Of a DNA stretch of 64,000 nucleotides, positions 35,376-46,805 are shown in pieces. Position numbers and translations under genes: made by a program. The DNA comes from Vreelandella andesensis (GTDB lineage: Bacteria; Pseudomonadota; Gammaproteobacteria; Pseudomonadales; Halomonadaceae), in NCBI RefSeq assembly GCF_003989795.1, contig NZ_RZHG01000018.1:218772-282771 (forward strand), written 5' to 3'. The notes under the pieces were generated by a model. The model was not told the origin of the DNA, did no database searches, and worked only from the letters and a program-made list of their open reading frames with translations. Positions within the stretch are counted from its first letter, which is position 1. Every line of letters starts with the position of its first letter.

Positions 35376-35765
35376 TCATTTACCCATCTTGTCGAAGATT
35401 TTATTCAGTTTTTCTTCAAGCGTAGCGGCAGTAAACGGCTTGACGACGTAGCCGTTTGCGCCCGCTTGGGCGGCCGCGATGATGTTTTCTTTTTTGGCTT
35501 CTGCCGTCACCATCAGTACGGGTAGCCCTTTCAGCGCCTCATCCTGGCGGATCTCTTTAAGCATTTCTAAGCCATCTAGATTGGGCATATTCCAATCAGA
35601 GACGACGAACTCGAAGTTACCTGCACGCAACTTATTCAGGGCGTCTTGGCCATCTTCCGCTTCATCGACATTGGTAAAGCCAAGTTCTTTTAGTAGGCTG
35701 CGAACGATCCGACGCATGGTGGGAAAGTCGTCAACTACCAGAAAACTCATGTTCTTATCGGCCAT
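35376..35765 (-). CDS. cheY: Chemotaxis response regulator CheY
   Basis: 129 residues, a single receiver domain with all five key residues at E. coli numbering: Asp12, Asp13, phospho-acceptor Asp57 (VVSDWNMP), Thr87 (MVTAEA) and Lys109 (VVKPF). When phosphorylated by CheA it binds FliM and the motor. ATG 35765 has an AGAGGATG site just upstream. Confidence 0.98.
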   Translation of the reverse strand: MADKNMSFLVVDDFPTMRRIVRSLLKELGFTNVDEAEDGQDALNKLRAGNFEFVVSDWNMPNLDGLEMLKEIRQDEALKGLPVLMVTAEAKKENIIAAAQAGANGYVVKPFTAATLEEKLNKIFDKMGK

Positions 35766-35790
35766 TGGTCATCCTCTCAATCAAATTATT

Positions 35791-35842
35791 GCTAAAAAAC
35801 GATGCTTAAAAACGGTTCTTAAAACTAGTTCTTAAAACCTAG
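35791..35842. repeat. Degenerate 12-14-bp repeat between a chemoreceptor gene and cheY
   Basis: Four tandem degenerate units: GCTAAAAAACGAT, GCTTAAAAACGGTT, CTTAAAACTAGTT, CTTAAAACCTAG. The last overlaps the stop codon of the receptor gene. Confidence 0.6.
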
Positions 35843-37539
35843 AACGCCTCCCACTCGTCGTGGTGGCTAGGCGCTGGGGTTCGGCGATTGCCGGGCGCAG
35901 TGGCTGCCTGCGACCCAGCAGCAGGCACATTTGACCCGAGGCTACTCGCTGGCAATGCGCGACGCGGTGTACTCTCTTGGCTATTCAACAAAGCAAAAAC
36001 AGCCACCGCCTCTTCTAACCTGTTTGCTTGTTCTTCAAGCGACGTTGCTGCTGCGGAGGCTTCCTGAACCAGTGCCGCATTCTGCTGAGTCACTTCATCC
36101 ATCTGCCCGACCGCTTGGCTTACCTGCTCAATGCCATCGCTCTGTTCCTGAGATGCAGCAGATATCTCATCCATAATATCGGTCACCCGACGCACGGCAG
36201 TAACAACATCGGACATGGTGGTGCCCGCTTGTTCTACCAGCGTAGAGCCTTGCTTGATTTGTGCAACAGATGCATCAATCAGCGTTTTGATCTCTTTCGC
36301 CGCATCAGCACTGCGGCTGGCAAGGTTGCGAACCTCACCCGCGACGACCGCAAAGCCACGCCCTTGCTCACCAGCGCGGGCCGCTTCTACCGAAGCATTT
36401 AGTGCCAAGATATTGGTTTGAAAAGCGATGGAATCAATCACACTGGTGATGTCTGCCACTCTCTGGGAGCTGGTAGAGATACCGTGCATGGTCTGCACCA
36501 CCTGCTCGACCACTTGGCCTCCTTGCTCGGCGGTAGTGGAGGCGTCTGCTGCCAGCGTGCTTGCCTGACGTGCATTATCGGCATTTTGCTTAACCGTTGC
36601 CGTCATTTGCTCCATGCTGGCTGCGGTTTCCTCAATCGACGCAGCCTGCTGCTCTGTGCGTGACGACAGATCCGCATTGCCACTCGCTATCTCTCGGGTG
36701 CCGTGATGGATTTCACTACTGCCTTCACGTACCCGCATCACGATCGCCGTCAGATTTTGCTGCATCATGCCCATCGCTGCAAAAAGCTGACCCACTTCAT
36801 TTTTGCCTGATTCGGGAACGGGCTCGGTCAAATCAGCCTGGGAAATTTTGTCTAGGCGTCTTACCGCGTCATTTAGCGACGCAATAACGGTGCGGCGTAA
36901 CGCCATATAAATCAGCACTGTCACCAGCAGTGCAATCGCCACGGCAAGTGCATTGATCAACATGAACACATCGCCTTGTGCTTCAGCTTCGTCGCGAATA
37001 GTTTCCACCCGCTGAAAACCATATTGCACAAACGCCGTGACACTGTTGGATAAGTTCTCCAATGGTTCAGCCAGCTCCCCTCGAAGCCGATTGAAGGTAT
37101 TAATATCCATGGTTTCAAACGTCGCATGCTGCTGCTTGACTAAGCTCATTGCTGCACGGAAATCTGACGCTAATGCTTCTCCCAGAGCGTCGCCCTGCGT
37201 CGTGCGAGGCGTCGCAGCGAAACGTTCAAAACGCCTTTCGGCGCGCTCTATTCGATTCAGGGCGATGTCGACCTGCGCATTGGATTGCTGGGTTTGGCCT
37301 ACCATTAAGAAATTGGAGGCTGTTTCCATCGCCAGCATCGCCTGGTTGAGCAGCGAGTCAGCGCGATTAATTTCGTTGAGCTGATCATTACTGATCTGGC
37401 TAAAGGTTGATAGGTTAGCCTGTGCGTTACGGTCTGCCATAAAGCTGATACCGGCTAACACCACTATCAGCGTGACAAAGCTTGCCAACGCAACAATAAC
37501 CGCAGCGTGAATACTGATGTGACGCAGTGAGCGTGTCAT
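35839..37539 (-). CDS. Tar-type methyl-accepting chemotaxis protein
   Basis: 566 residues: TM1 (about 13-33), a periplasmic four-helix-bundle sensor of roughly 160 residues, TM2 (about 195-215) and a HAMP ([19 protein letters not shown]). The signalling hairpin tip is '[40 protein letters not shown]'. Methylation helices flank it and the protein ends in DEWEAF, a CheR/CheB-docking pentapeptide like enteric NWETF. It senses an unknown small ligand. It is inserted between cheB and cheY, which are adjacent in E. coli. Confidence 0.94.
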   Translation of the reverse strand: MTRSLRHISIHAAVIVALASFVTLIVVLAGISFMADRNAQANLSTFSQISNDQLNEINRADSLLNQAMLAMETASNFLMVGQTQQSNAQVDIALNRIERAERRFERFAATPRTTQGDALGEALASDFRAAMSLVKQQHATFETMDINTFNRLRGELAEPLENLSNSVTAFVQYGFQRVETIRDEAEAQGDVFMLINALAVAIALLVTVLIYMALRRTVIASLNDAVRRLDKISQADLTEPVPESGKNEVGQLFAAMGMMQQNLTAIVMRVREGSSEIHHGTREIASGNADLSSRTEQQAASIEETAASMEQMTATVKQNADNARQASTLAADASTTAEQGGQVVEQVVQTMHGISTSSQRVADITSVIDSIAFQTNILALNASVEAARAGEQGRGFAVVAGEVRNLASRSADAAKEIKTLIDASVAQIKQGSTLVEQAGTTMSDVVTAVRRVTDIMDEISAASQEQSDGIEQVSQAVGQMDEVTQQNAALVQEASAAATSLEEQANRLEEAVAVFALLNSQESTPRRALPASSLGSNVPAAGSQAATAPGNRRTPAPSHHDEWEAF

Positions 37540-37582
37540 GTTTTTTGGTTCCCCTTATTTATTAGCGTAATGGGTGGGGTGG

Positions 37583-38644
37583 TTATACCCGCTGGGCACG
37601 CCCTGAAGCGGCAATTAAGGCCATCAAACGCGATGGAATATCGTCTAACGCAACCACCTCTACTGCGCCGCCTACTGCAATGGCTTCTCTTGGCATACCG
37701 AACACCACACAGCTTTCTTCGTTTTGCGCAAGGGTGGCTGCGCCGGCGTCGCGCATTTCTAGCAGCCCTGCGGCGCCATCTTTACCCATGCCGGTCAGAA
37801 TCACTCCAATGGCGTTTTTACCAGCATGCTTGGAAGCAGAGTGAAACAGCACATCAACAGAGGGACGGTGTCGATTAACCGGCGGGCCATCGTTAAGGCG
37901 CACGACGTAATTGGCACCACTGCGGCCAAGCTCTAGGTGTTGGTCGCCTGGGGCAATGTAGGCATGGCCTGGCAAAACACGTTCGCCATCGGTGGCTTCT
38001 TTTACGCTAATTCGGCACAGCCGATCTAGCCGCTCAGCAAAGGAGCGGGTAAAGCCACCCGGCATGTGCTGGGTAATCAAGATGGCAGGCGCATTCGCGG
38101 GAAGTGGCTCAAGCACCGACCTGATCGCTTCTGTGCCGCCAGTAGAAGCGCCAATGATAATCAGCTTTTCACTCGACACCATGGGCGCTTTTAGCTGCGT
38201 GGGCGGCGGCGCATTTTTATGACGGGCTTGACGAGGACGCGAGCGCGCAGCGGCGCGAATCTTGTCGGTAATTTCAGTCGCGTATTCCATCATGCCGCTA
38301 CGAATACCCAAGCTGGGCTTGGCCACAAAATCCAATGCGCCTAACTCTAACGCACGCAGGGTAATCTCTGAGCCACTCTGGGTTAGCGATGACACCATGA
38401 GTACCGGCATGGGGCGAAGCCGCATTAACCGCTCAAGGAAATCAAGACCATCCATCCGCGGCATTTCCACGTCCAGTGTCAGCACATCAGGATTGTGTTG
38501 TTTGATCAAATCCCTTGCGGCAATGGGGTCTGGCGCGACAGCGACGACGTCCATGTCTGGTTGAGAGTTGATTATTTCCGTCAATAAGTCACGAATCAGC
38601 GCCGAATCATCGACGCACAACACTTTGATGTTGGCTGCGCTCAA
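37583..38644 (-). CDS. cheB: Chemotaxis methylesterase CheB
   Basis: 353 residues: a receiver domain with Asp11/Asp12 and phospho-acceptor Asp58 ([12 protein letters not shown]), a linker, and a methylesterase domain with the catalytic triad Ser167 (GASTGGTEA), His193 (TQHMPGGFT) and Asp289 (TGMGKDGA). It removes methyl groups from receptors for adaptation. It lies downstream of cheR in the same transcript. Confidence 0.97.
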   Translation of the reverse strand: MSAANIKVLCVDDSALIRDLLTEIINSQPDMDVVAVAPDPIAARDLIKQHNPDVLTLDVEMPRMDGLDFLERLMRLRPMPVLMVSSLTQSGSEITLRALELGALDFVAKPSLGIRSGMMEYATEITDKIRAAARSRPRQARHKNAPPPTQLKAPMVSSEKLIIIGASTGGTEAIRSVLEPLPANAPAILITQHMPGGFTRSFAERLDRLCRISVKEATDGERVLPGHAYIAPGDQHLELGRSGANYVVRLNDGPPVNRHRPSVDVLFHSASKHAGKNAIGVILTGMGKDGAAGLLEMRDAGAATLAQNEESCVVFGMPREAIAVGGAVEVVALDDIPSRLMALIAASGRAQRV

Positions 38645-38731
38645 AGCACGCCTCCTTTATACGGTAGCCATCTGTGTGTTAACCCACTCCAGTAGGCCGA
38701 TTGCCAACAGGAGTAAACACACGTAACCGAT

Positions 38732-39616
38732 TTATTTTTTTGCGAGGGTATAAACCGTTTGCCCGCGCAGCTTGAATGCATCGCTGATATACGAAAAATT
38801 TTCCGAGTGTCCCGCAAACAGTAACGCGTCCGGCTTCATTAGCGGAGCAAACCGTTTTAAAATCTTAGCCTGGGTATCTTTATCGAAATAAATCATAATG
38901 TTGCGGCAAAAAACGGCATCAAAAGGGCCTTTTACCGACCACTGGGACGCCAGCAAATTAAGCGGTAAAAACTCCACCAGTGCCGACACTTCGGGCCTTA
39001 CACGCGCCAAACCTGAATGTCCACCGGTGCCTTTCTGAAAAAACCGTTTAACACGCCCTTCATCTAATTTACGCACCTGTTCAAGCGGATAGACGCCTGC
39101 GCGCGCTTTACTTAGTGCGTCGGTGTCGATATCGGTGGCAATAACCTTGGCCTGGCTGGCTTTAGCCCCCAATGTTTCTAACAGCGTCATGGCAATCGAG
39201 TAGGGCTCTTCCCCTGTGGACGCGGCTGAACACCAAATAGTAATAGGGCCTTGCTGTTTATTGATGTGCTCAGCGAGTAGCGGAAAGTGATGTGCCTCAC
39301 GAAAGAAAGCAGTGAGGTTGGTGGTTAACGCATTGGTAAACGCTTCCCACTCTTTAGCGTCCGGCTGACGCTCTAGCCGCGACAGGTAGTCGGTGAAACG
39401 CGTAATACCATGGTGACGCAGTCGCTTCGCTAAGCGGCTATAGACCATTTCACGTTTGTGTTCAGCAAGTACTATTCCGGCGCGCAAGTAAATTAATTCC
39501 CGTATGCGCGCAAAGTCGGCATCGGTTAACACCAGATCACGTTCGATCTGCCCGCCCGATGCCCACTGGCCGACGTCAACTCCCCGCTCGCGTTGGTCGA
39601 TCAAAATTCTTCCCAC
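38732..39616 (-). CDS. cheR: Chemotaxis receptor methyltransferase CheR
   Basis: 294 residues in the GTG (39616) reading; a TTG at 39604 that overlaps the upstream TGA is an alternative start. The N-terminal helical domain covers about 30-105. The SAM domain has [20 protein letters not shown], '[19 protein letters not shown]', '[18 protein letters not shown]' and '[10 protein letters not shown]'. It methylates receptor glutamates; the three receptors here all end in a docking pentapeptide. It overlaps the preceding receptor gene. Confidence 0.97.
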   Translation of the reverse strand: MGRILIDQRERGVDVGQWASGGQIERDLVLTDADFARIRELIYLRAGIVLAEHKREMVYSRLAKRLRHHGITRFTDYLSRLERQPDAKEWEAFTNALTTNLTAFFREAHHFPLLAEHINKQQGPITIWCSAASTGEEPYSIAMTLLETLGAKASQAKVIATDIDTDALSKARAGVYPLEQVRKLDEGRVKRFFQKGTGGHSGLARVRPEVSALVEFLPLNLLASQWSVKGPFDAVFCRNIMIYFDKDTQAKILKRFAPLMKPDALLFAGHSENFSYISDAFKLRGQTVYTLAKK

Positions 39617-41769
39617 TCCTCTACCGAGGCCAGCTGCCGTGTAGTTGACGACGAAGGCGATTTAGTTGGGCTGTCTGGCAACTGAGCATACGTCCGATTG
39701 CCAATAGGTGGGGGGGTAAGCGCAGTGTTTGGCGAGCCCTGTTGATTTAAACGAAACGCTTCAACAGACAAGGCTAATAGACTCGCTTGCTGCTCTAATG
39801 CTACGGCGGCGCGGGCCGTTTCCTGAACGCGCACGGCGTTCTGCTGTGTCGCTTGATCCATTTCGGCAACGGCTTCATTCACTTCGGCGATGCCGTGACT
39901 CTGTTCTTGCGAAGCCGACGAAATATCGTGCATGAGCTGCGTAACATTGCGCGCCGCGTTGGCAACGTCACTAATCGCTACCTCGGCTTTTTTAACCAGC
40001 CCAGCGCCAACCGTTATTTCTTGATTAGAGCCGTCGATTAACACGCGAATCTCTTGTGAAGCGCTTGCGCTTCTTCCTGCCAGCTTACGCACTTCCTCAG
40101 CCACCACGGCAAATCCGCGGCCATGCTCTCCTGCCCTGGCAGCTTCTACCGATGCGTTAAGTGCCAAAATATTGGTTTGGAAGGCAATCGAATCAATCAC
40201 ATTGATAATGTCAGTCATTTTTTGCGAACTTTGGGTAATTCGCTGCATATTCTCGACTAACTGCGACATGAGCTCTCCGGTCTGAGTCACTTGCTTAGCA
40301 TTATTATCGGCAAGGCGACTCGCTTCTTGAGCGTTATCGCTGTTTTGACGAACGGTCGTTGTCATTTCTTCCATGCTGGATGCCGTTTGCTGTAGCGATG
40401 CTGCCTGTTGCTCAGTACGAGACGATAGCGCTTCATTACCACTGGCGATATCCTGAGCGGCGGGGGTGACGACATGAATACCGCCTTTTACATCGCTGAT
40501 AATGCTGCTCAAGCTTTTCCGCATGGTATTAAGCGACTCCATCAGCATCCCAACTTCATCACGCTGGTGGGGAGGTACTTTTGCGGCTAAATTTCCGCCT
40601 GCTATTTGCAAAGTAAAACGGGAGGCGCTTTTTAATGGCCGAACGATGGAACGCAGCGTAATCACTCCCAGTAAGATAAGCGCCAGCACACCAACGCCCA
40701 GAACAGCAGCTTGAGCGCTGAGCATACGGGCTTGAGCTTGCTCAGCATCGACAGCCATTGCCTCGGCGGCGGTTTGCTTTTGAGCGATGAGCTGATTCAC
40801 CATCGAAGAAAGTTCGCGCCCTTGGTTATTCATTACACTGATGACGGCATCCAAGCCGGTAAACACTAAATACGTGTCTTCTGCTTTCAGGACGGCTTCC
40901 GCCTGGTACATGCCATTATCTAAAAATGATTCCAGCTGGGCATTGAAGGAGGTGGCAAGTGCTGACGAGTTTACGTCTCGGGAGTAGTATTGCTGCCAAG
41001 CGGACTCAATTCCTGCCGCACTAGTGGCAATCATGTCCCCCATCTCAAAGCGCTGTTGAATCAGCTCCATCCGCTCTGGTTCAATCATCGCTTGACGCGT
41101 TTGCGCAATGGTCTGATCAATTTGCTGTAAACGAATAACATCTTGCAGGCCATCATTATTGAGCGCCGCTAACCGCTCTCCCGCAACATTAAGACCATAC
41201 AAACCAAGGCCACCACTCAGCAGCAGCAGCGCGCCAGCCACCACAATCATGCCAACCAACTTAGCGCGAATGGTATCCAGCCGTATCCGTTTGAGGCCTT
41301 GCGTTAGGCCTTTCTTGCGCAGCCGCCCCTTGTCTAAATAAAGGTGCTTGTTACGGCCTTCACGTATTTCCGCGTAGGCTTGCTCCGCGTGAGCAATCGC
41401 CTCTCTGGATGCCTGCACCCTGACAGAGGCGTAACCAACCACGTGGTCGTCCTCGACAATCGGCGTCACGCTGGCACTTACCCAGTAGTGGTCGCCATTT
41501 TTACAACGGTTTTTAACCAGTCCTTGCCATGTCTCACCGTTTTTCACGGTCTGCCATAGGTTTTCAAATGCTGCTGGCGGCATATCAGGGTGGCGAATCA
41601 AATTATGGGGGGCGCCTATCAGCTCTTCGTGCTGGAAACCACTTATCTGGATAAACGCAGGGTTTGCGTAGGTAATGCGCCCTTTAAGATCCGTACGCGA
41701 AACGAGAAAATCATCACTCTGGAGTTCAACTTCACGCTGAGTGACTGGCTGGTTATTACGCATTCGCAT
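39601..41769 (-). CDS. Aer/Tar hybrid chemoreceptor with N-terminal PAS
   Basis: 722 residues. Residues 14-125 are an Aer-type PAS domain with the FAD-related residues Asn36, Arg59, His60 and Asp62 in [11 protein letters not shown] and '[12 protein letters not shown]'. Unlike E. coli Aer, which has one membrane loop, TM1 (171-193) and TM2 (353-373) enclose a periplasmic domain of about 160 residues of four-helix-bundle type. HAMP ([21 protein letters not shown]) and an intact signalling tip follow. The C-terminus ends EWEEF, a CheR-docking pentapeptide, which Aer lacks. It may integrate redox/energy state with a periplasmic ligand. It holds the tap position in the enteric-like order. Confidence 0.93.
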   Translation of the reverse strand: MRMRNNQPVTQREVELQSDDFLVSRTDLKGRITYANPAFIQISGFQHEELIGAPHNLIRHPDMPPAAFENLWQTVKNGETWQGLVKNRCKNGDHYWVSASVTPIVEDDHVVGYASVRVQASREAIAHAEQAYAEIREGRNKHLYLDKGRLRKKGLTQGLKRIRLDTIRAKLVGMIVVAGALLLLSGGLGLYGLNVAGERLAALNNDGLQDVIRLQQIDQTIAQTRQAMIEPERMELIQQRFEMGDMIATSAAGIESAWQQYYSRDVNSSALATSFNAQLESFLDNGMYQAEAVLKAEDTYLVFTGLDAVISVMNNQGRELSSMVNQLIAQKQTAAEAMAVDAEQAQARMLSAQAAVLGVGVLALILLGVITLRSIVRPLKSASRFTLQIAGGNLAAKVPPHQRDEVGMLMESLNTMRKSLSSIISDVKGGIHVVTPAAQDIASGNEALSSRTEQQAASLQQTASSMEEMTTTVRQNSDNAQEASRLADNNAKQVTQTGELMSQLVENMQRITQSSQKMTDIINVIDSIAFQTNILALNASVEAARAGEHGRGFAVVAEEVRKLAGRSASASQEIRVLIDGSNQEITVGAGLVKKAEVAISDVANAARNVTQLMHDISSASQEQSHGIAEVNEAVAEMDQATQQNAVRVQETARAAVALEQQASLLALSVEAFRLNQQGSPNTALTPPPIGNRTYAQLPDSPTKSPSSSTTRQLASVEEWEEF

Positions 41770-41821
41770 GCCTTATTTTTCGTGTTGAAGCCGAGGAGGT
41801 AATGAGCCTAAACCGCAAGAA

Positions 41822-43138
41822 TTAAAACGCTTCCCACTCATCTGCTGCCGTGTTGCGAGCGGGGGTTTTCTTAGCTGACGACGTTGACGCGGTAGATGCT
41901 TGCTGAAGTGCGCGAGGCGGCAAAGCATAATCAGACGCGGTCTTCCCGGTTTCCTGGGAAGGCATCACATGAAAGCGCTCGACTGCTTCTCTAAGGCGCG
42001 CCGCTTCGCTCTCTAATTCATTGGCGCTGCGTGCCGCCTGTTGAACCAGCTGGGCATTTTGTTGAACGACCTGATCCATCTGGGCAACCGCTTGATTAAC
42101 TTGTCCGATACCGTTGCTTTGCTCCTCAGAGGCAGCCGCAATCTCATCCATAATATCGTTGACCCGCTGCACCGCAGCGACAAGATCCTGCATGGTTTTT
42201 CCCGCATGGTTCACTCGCTGGGTGCCCGCGTCCACTTTGCCAAGCGATGCATTAATCAAGGTGCGAATTTCTTTGGCGGCATTGGCACTGCGGCTAGCGA
42301 GGCTGCGCACTTCTTGCGCGACGACAGCGAACCCTTTGCCATGTTCGCCTGCACGGGCGGCTTCTACCGACGCATTCAAGGCGAGAATATTGGTTTGAAA
42401 AGCAATGTTATCGATGACCGTGATAATGTCGGCAACTTGGTGGGAGCTAGCGCTAATGTCTTGCATGGTTTCAACAATGTTGGCAACTTCTTCGCCGCTG
42501 CGTCTGGCGGTTAGCGTTACCTCATTGGCGAGTTGGCTTGCTTGAAGTGCGTTGTCAGCATTGTGACCCACGGTAGAGGCCAGTTGCTCCATACTGGAGG
42601 CAGTCTCTTCTAGTGAAGAGGCTTGCTGCTCGGTACGTGAAGAGAGGTCATTATTGCCACTGGCGATATGCTGAGAGCGCTCAAAAATGGACGCGCCGCT
42701 TTGACGCACGATGCCAACTGTGTCTGACAGTGACGATTGCATATGCGCCATTGCACTGTATAACCTGCCAATTTCATTATTACCGGGTGATGTTATTTGC
42801 TGGCTTAGATCGCCCTGAGCCATTTTTTCAAAGTAACCAACCAAACGATCCAAGGGACGCAACACATTAGCGGCCACCCCCCAAACCACCACCACGACGG
42901 TTAACCCCGTCATTACGACCACGCCAATCAACACCCAACGAATGCGCGTAGCAAACTCGCTGAACGCCGCTTGCTGCGTTTGCAAATCACTCGACGCCTG
43001 CGCAATAGCAGCACCCTGGTGGAGCGCATAAAGACCTATACCACAGGCCACCACGACTAAGATTGAAAACGTGGCTAATACCAGCCCCCAGCTAAGGCGC
43101 ACGGTCATATTGCTCATCATTTGACGCAGTAGCGACAT
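41822..43138 (-). CDS. Chemoreceptor with a minimal periplasmic loop
   Basis: 438 residues from ATG 43138 (GGAGT 10 nt upstream); the frame opens at a GTG 51 bp earlier. TM1 is about 17-39 and TM2 about 67-90, leaving only about 27 periplasmic residues, too few for a ligand domain. A HAMP ([23 protein letters not shown]) and a full methylation/signalling region with '[32 protein letters not shown]' follow. It ends DEWEAF. It occupies the tar position, directly after cheW. It could sense membrane state or pH, or act through other receptors in the array. Confidence 0.92.
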   Translation of the reverse strand: MSLLRQMMSNMTVRLSWGLVLATFSILVVVACGIGLYALHQGAAIAQASSDLQTQQAAFSEFATRIRWVLIGVVVMTGLTVVVVVWGVAANVLRPLDRLVGYFEKMAQGDLSQQITSPGNNEIGRLYSAMAHMQSSLSDTVGIVRQSGASIFERSQHIASGNNDLSSRTEQQASSLEETASSMEQLASTVGHNADNALQASQLANEVTLTARRSGEEVANIVETMQDISASSHQVADIITVIDNIAFQTNILALNASVEAARAGEHGKGFAVVAQEVRSLASRSANAAKEIRTLINASLGKVDAGTQRVNHAGKTMQDLVAAVQRVNDIMDEIAAASEEQSNGIGQVNQAVAQMDQVVQQNAQLVQQAARSANELESEAARLREAVERFHVMPSQETGKTASDYALPPRALQQASTASTSSAKKTPARNTAADEWEAF

Positions 43139-43250
43139 CACACGCAGTACTCCAAACACAACCGTAGTGGCCGATGCTTTCCGTAGCACCAGAGGGGGCT
43201 GTTTTTTTTGGCTTAAGAAGGCACGCTCCCTGTGCCCAGTCGCAAAGGGG

Positions 43251-43751
43251 TTAGCGGGTGCTTGTGCTATCGACTAAGGCCATTTCTTCGCTGGTCAGCA
43301 GTTTGTCGATGTCGACTAATACCAACATGCGGTCTTCAAGGCTGCCTAATCCGCTCAAGAAATCAGAGGAGAGCGTGACACCAAATTCAGGCGCTGGCTT
43401 TATTTGCTCAGGTGTTAATGTCATGACATCGGAGACGCCATCCACCACAATGCCAACGACGCGGTCAGCGACATTGACCACGATGACAACGGTCTGACCA
43501 CCGTACTCCACGCTGTCTAAGTGAAACTTAATACGCAGATCGACAATAGGCACAATGACGCCGCGAAGATTGGTCACCCCTTTTATAAAATCAGGGGCGT
43601 TGGCAATACGCGTGACGTTTTCATAGCCGCGTATTTCCTGAACCTTGAGAATATCAATGGCGTACTCTTCATCCCCTAAAGAGAACACCAAAAATTCGCG
43701 ATTATCGGCTTCTGCGGCAGATAGAACCGCTCCATTGTTTGCCTGGCTCAT
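43251..43751 (-). CDS. cheW: Chemotaxis coupling protein CheW
   Basis: 166 residues, single CheW/SH3-like domain: '[58 protein letters not shown]'. It links receptors to CheA at the membrane. The start overlaps the cheA stop (ATGA). Confidence 0.98.
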   Translation of the reverse strand: MSQANNGAVLSAAEADNREFLVFSLGDEEYAIDILKVQEIRGYENVTRIANAPDFIKGVTNLRGVIVPIVDLRIKFHLDSVEYGGQTVVIVVNVADRVVGIVVDGVSDVMTLTPEQIKPAPEFGVTLSSDFLSGLGSLEDRMLVLVDIDKLLTSEEMALVDSTSTR

Positions 43752-45841
43752 GACAGCTCAGCCTCCTGGTAATAAGAGAGATGTGGATAATTCACCTGTT
43801 TTCCGGCTTCTTTCTTAGCGCGGCTTAACCGGTGTAAACCGGTGATATCTAGAATTAGCGCGACGCTACCATCCCCCAGGATAGTGGCCGCCGACACGCC
43901 CGGCACTTTGCGATAATTGTCTTCTAAGTTCTTTACCACCACCTGCTGCTGGCCAATGAGCTCATCAACCAACATGGCATAACGGCGCCCCTCGCCCTGA
44001 ACAATCACTGCAATACTTTTGGTCGGGTCGGTAATGGCATTCTCGACATCGAGAACTTCATGAATAGCGATAACCGGCAGGTATTCATCGCGCACCTTAA
44101 GCACCACATCATCTCCCGCCATGGCATACATATCGCCTTTGGCAGGCTGCAACGACTCAAGTACCGTGGAAAGCGGCAAAATGAAGGTTTCACTGCCCAC
44201 CTTAATAGACATGCCATCAAGAATGGCGAGTGTCAGCGGCAATACAATGCGGGTGTTGGTGCCCTCACCTTTCTTAGATTGAATTTCAACCCGGCCACCC
44301 ATGCCTTGAATGTTCCGCTTCACGACATCCATTCCGACACCACGACCAGAGACATCGGTGACTTCTTTTGCCGTGGAGAAACCCGGCGCAAAAATCAGCT
44401 GGAAGACATCTTCGTCGGACATGTTGTCGGAAACGTTCAGGCCATTTTCACGCGCTTTAGCCAACAACCGGTCACGGTCCATGCCAGCGCCATCATCACG
44501 CACCTCAATCAGAATATTGCCCCCCTGGTGGCGTGCCGATAACACCAGCTTACCAACACGGGGTTTACCTAACGCTTCGCGCTCATCGGGCATTTCAACG
44601 CCGTGATCCAGGCTATTACGCACTAAGTGTGTTAGTGGGTCGGTAATGCGCTCGACCAGGCTTTTATCCAACTCAGTGGACTTACCTTCGGTAATAAGCT
44701 CAATTTCTTTGCCTAATTTACCGGCAGTATCACGTACAACGCGGGGGAACCGACTAAACACAAACTCCATTGGAATCATGCGGATCGACATCACTGCTTC
44801 TTGAAGATCCCGCGCATTACGTTGAAGCAGGCTCATACCGTTTTGTAGCGAGCTGTTGCCAACGGATTGATCATCAAGATCACTGACCGTTTGATCCAAC
44901 ATCGACTGGGTAATAATCAGCTCGCCAACTAAATTGATAATTTGGTCGACTTTATCTACCGACACCCGGATCGAGGCAGATTCGGCCACCGCTTTTTTGG
45001 GGGCGGGCTTTGCCGACTTTTCTGGCGAAGGTGCTTTATCAACAGGTTTAGCCGCGGCAGGCACCGCAGGCTCAGCAACGTCAGCGGGCGCTTCTGCTAT
45101 CGGTGCTGGCGCGCCTACATCAGAGCTGGCGGTTGCGTCTTCTTCAACCTCGACCACGCTAATTTCGATCTGCTCTGGCTCAATAATGAAGCACATCACC
45201 GCTTCAATATCGTCAGCACTCACGTCACCAGTCAGCGCCACTTCGTAACGCTTTTCATCACCCGAGTGGGATTTAACCTCGCCCAGCTGCTCCAGCTCTT
45301 CTACCAACAGCGTGCGGTCTTTTTCGTTAACGTTAAGTAGCGCAACCAGCAGATGGCGCTCGCTCGGCGATAAGGATTCAGCAGCCTCAGCGCTGGCCGA
45401 GGCTTTTTTTTCAACAGTGGGGGCAGGGGCAGCGGGCGCGTCCAACGTTTGACCAATTTCTTCTAGTGCGATCTGCTGCAGTGTCTGGCAAATTCGCTCA
45501 TAGGCCTCTTGGTTGGGCTCTTCCTCGTTGCGATAGGCATCGAGTTGCTCATGCATGATGTCTTTTGCCTCTAAAAATGTATCAACGAGGTCAGCACGCA
45601 ATGTCAGCTCACCTTTTCGCGCGTGATCCAACAGGTTTTCAAAGATATGCGTGGTTTTCTGCAAAACACTGAAGCCGAAGGTACCTGCGCCACCTTTTAT
45701 GGAGTGAGCGGCGCGGAAGATAGCGTTTAGCTGCTCGCTATCTGGATCATCGACATCCAGTTCCAGTAGATGCTGCTCCATATCGGCCAGCAGCTCTTCA
45801 GCCTCTTCAAAAAAGGTGTCAAAAAAATCCGCTATATCCAT
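43748..45841 (-). CDS. cheA: Chemotaxis histidine kinase CheA
   Basis: 697 residues from ATG 45841, preceded by GTGGAG; the frame reaches 45853. P1 contains phospho-acceptor His46 ([18 protein letters not shown]). A P2-type CheY-binding region is near residues 165-235, and an Ala/Pro/Lys-rich linker follows. P3 dimerisation ([19 protein letters not shown]), the P4 ATPase ([35 protein letters not shown]) and a P5 CheW-like domain complete it. It phosphorylates CheY and CheB. It is translationally linked to cheW. Confidence 0.97.
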   Translation of the reverse strand: MDIADFFDTFFEEAEELLADMEQHLLELDVDDPDSEQLNAIFRAAHSIKGGAGTFGFSVLQKTTHIFENLLDHARKGELTLRADLVDTFLEAKDIMHEQLDAYRNEEEPNQEAYERICQTLQQIALEEIGQTLDAPAAPAPTVEKKASASAEAAESLSPSERHLLVALLNVNEKDRTLLVEELEQLGEVKSHSGDEKRYEVALTGDVSADDIEAVMCFIIEPEQIEISVVEVEEDATASSDVGAPAPIAEAPADVAEPAVPAAAKPVDKAPSPEKSAKPAPKKAVAESASIRVSVDKVDQIINLVGELIITQSMLDQTVSDLDDQSVGNSSLQNGMSLLQRNARDLQEAVMSIRMIPMEFVFSRFPRVVRDTAGKLGKEIELITEGKSTELDKSLVERITDPLTHLVRNSLDHGVEMPDEREALGKPRVGKLVLSARHQGGNILIEVRDDGAGMDRDRLLAKARENGLNVSDNMSDEDVFQLIFAPGFSTAKEVTDVSGRGVGMDVVKRNIQGMGGRVEIQSKKGEGTNTRIVLPLTLAILDGMSIKVGSETFILPLSTVLESLQPAKGDMYAMAGDDVVLKVRDEYLPVIAIHEVLDVENAITDPTKSIAVIVQGEGRRYAMLVDELIGQQQVVVKNLEDNYRKVPGVSAATILGDGSVALILDITGLHRLSRAKKEAGKQVNYPHLSYYQEAELS

Positions 45842-45884
45842 GCACCGCTCCACATAAACGTCTTAGTGTTGTGATAAGCCCTGC

Positions 45885-46805
45885 TCATTCGCTTTCATCG
45901 CTCTGTGGCTCGCTTTGCGGCGACGCTTCTGCAGGTGCGTCTTCATCGGGCAATGGGTTATCAAGCCCCATAACGCCGGGGTTCCGAATCGCCTCAGCGA
46001 TTTCTGGCAATAAGACGACAAGCTCAATGCGGCGATTAACGGGATCGGTCGGCGCAGTGTCAGGCAACCTGACACGATCAGCAAAGCCCGATACGCGTAG
46101 CAGTTGATCTGGATCAAGCCCGCCAGCCACTAATTCACGCCGAGAAGCATTGGCTCGGTCGTTGGAAAGCTCCCAGTTGCTGTAACCTCGGTAACCACCC
46201 GCATAGGGCACACTGTCGGTGTGCCCGCTAATACTTAAGACATTGGGCAATTCGTTGAGTAGCGGTGCCATCGTGCGTAACAAGTTGCGCATGTAAGGGG
46301 CTACTTGATTACTGCCTAGCTCAAACATGGGCCGCTGTTCCGTATCGAGCAGTTGAATGCGCAGCCCTTCGCGAGTTAAATCAAAGCGCATTTGACTGCG
46401 CAGCTGGCGCAGCTCCGGGTCTTGCTCAATGGCTCGCTCAATGCGTTCTTGCAAATCATTAAAGAAACGCCGCTCCTGAGCGCTGGGTCGGCTATGTTGA
46501 AGAACATCAATCCGTGCGCGCTCGCCGTCGCTGTGAGTAGGATCTGGGCCACCGCCCGGAATCACCTGGGTGCTTCCAGACCGGTCACCACTAGTCATTG
46601 CTGTTATTAATGGGGTGCTGAAATACTCTGCAACGCTGCGCCGGGTTTCATCATCGGAAACACTTAAAATCCACATCACCAGAAACAGCGCCATCAGGGC
46701 TGTCATGAAGTCCGCAAGGGCAATCTTCCACGCACCGCCATGGTGGGCATGCACCACTTTTTTGCGCCGAATAATAATCGGACGCTTATCGCCCCCCTTA
46801 CTCAT
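45885..46805 (-). CDS. motB: Flagellar motor stator protein MotB
   Basis: 306 residues, the enteric MotB length (308). The positively charged N-terminus (RRKKVVHAHHGGAWK) comes before the span IALADFMTALMALFLVMWIL with proton-carrier Asp32. The OmpA-type peptidoglycan domain is 'LSISGHTDSVPYAGG', 'NWELSNDRANASRREL', 'VSGFADRVRL' and 'NRRIELVVLLPE'. The span sequence is of the proton-type MotB rather than sodium PomB. It overlaps motA by 4 bp. Confidence 0.97.
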   Translation of the reverse strand: MSKGGDKRPIIIRRKKVVHAHHGGAWKIALADFMTALMALFLVMWILSVSDDETRRSVAEYFSTPLITAMTSGDRSGSTQVIPGGGPDPTHSDGERARIDVLQHSRPSAQERRFFNDLQERIERAIEQDPELRQLRSQMRFDLTREGLRIQLLDTEQRPMFELGSNQVAPYMRNLLRTMAPLLNELPNVLSISGHTDSVPYAGGYRGYSNWELSNDRANASRRELVAGGLDPDQLLRVSGFADRVRLPDTAPTDPVNRRIELVVLLPEIAEAIRNPGVMGLDNPLPDEDAPAEASPQSEPQSDESE

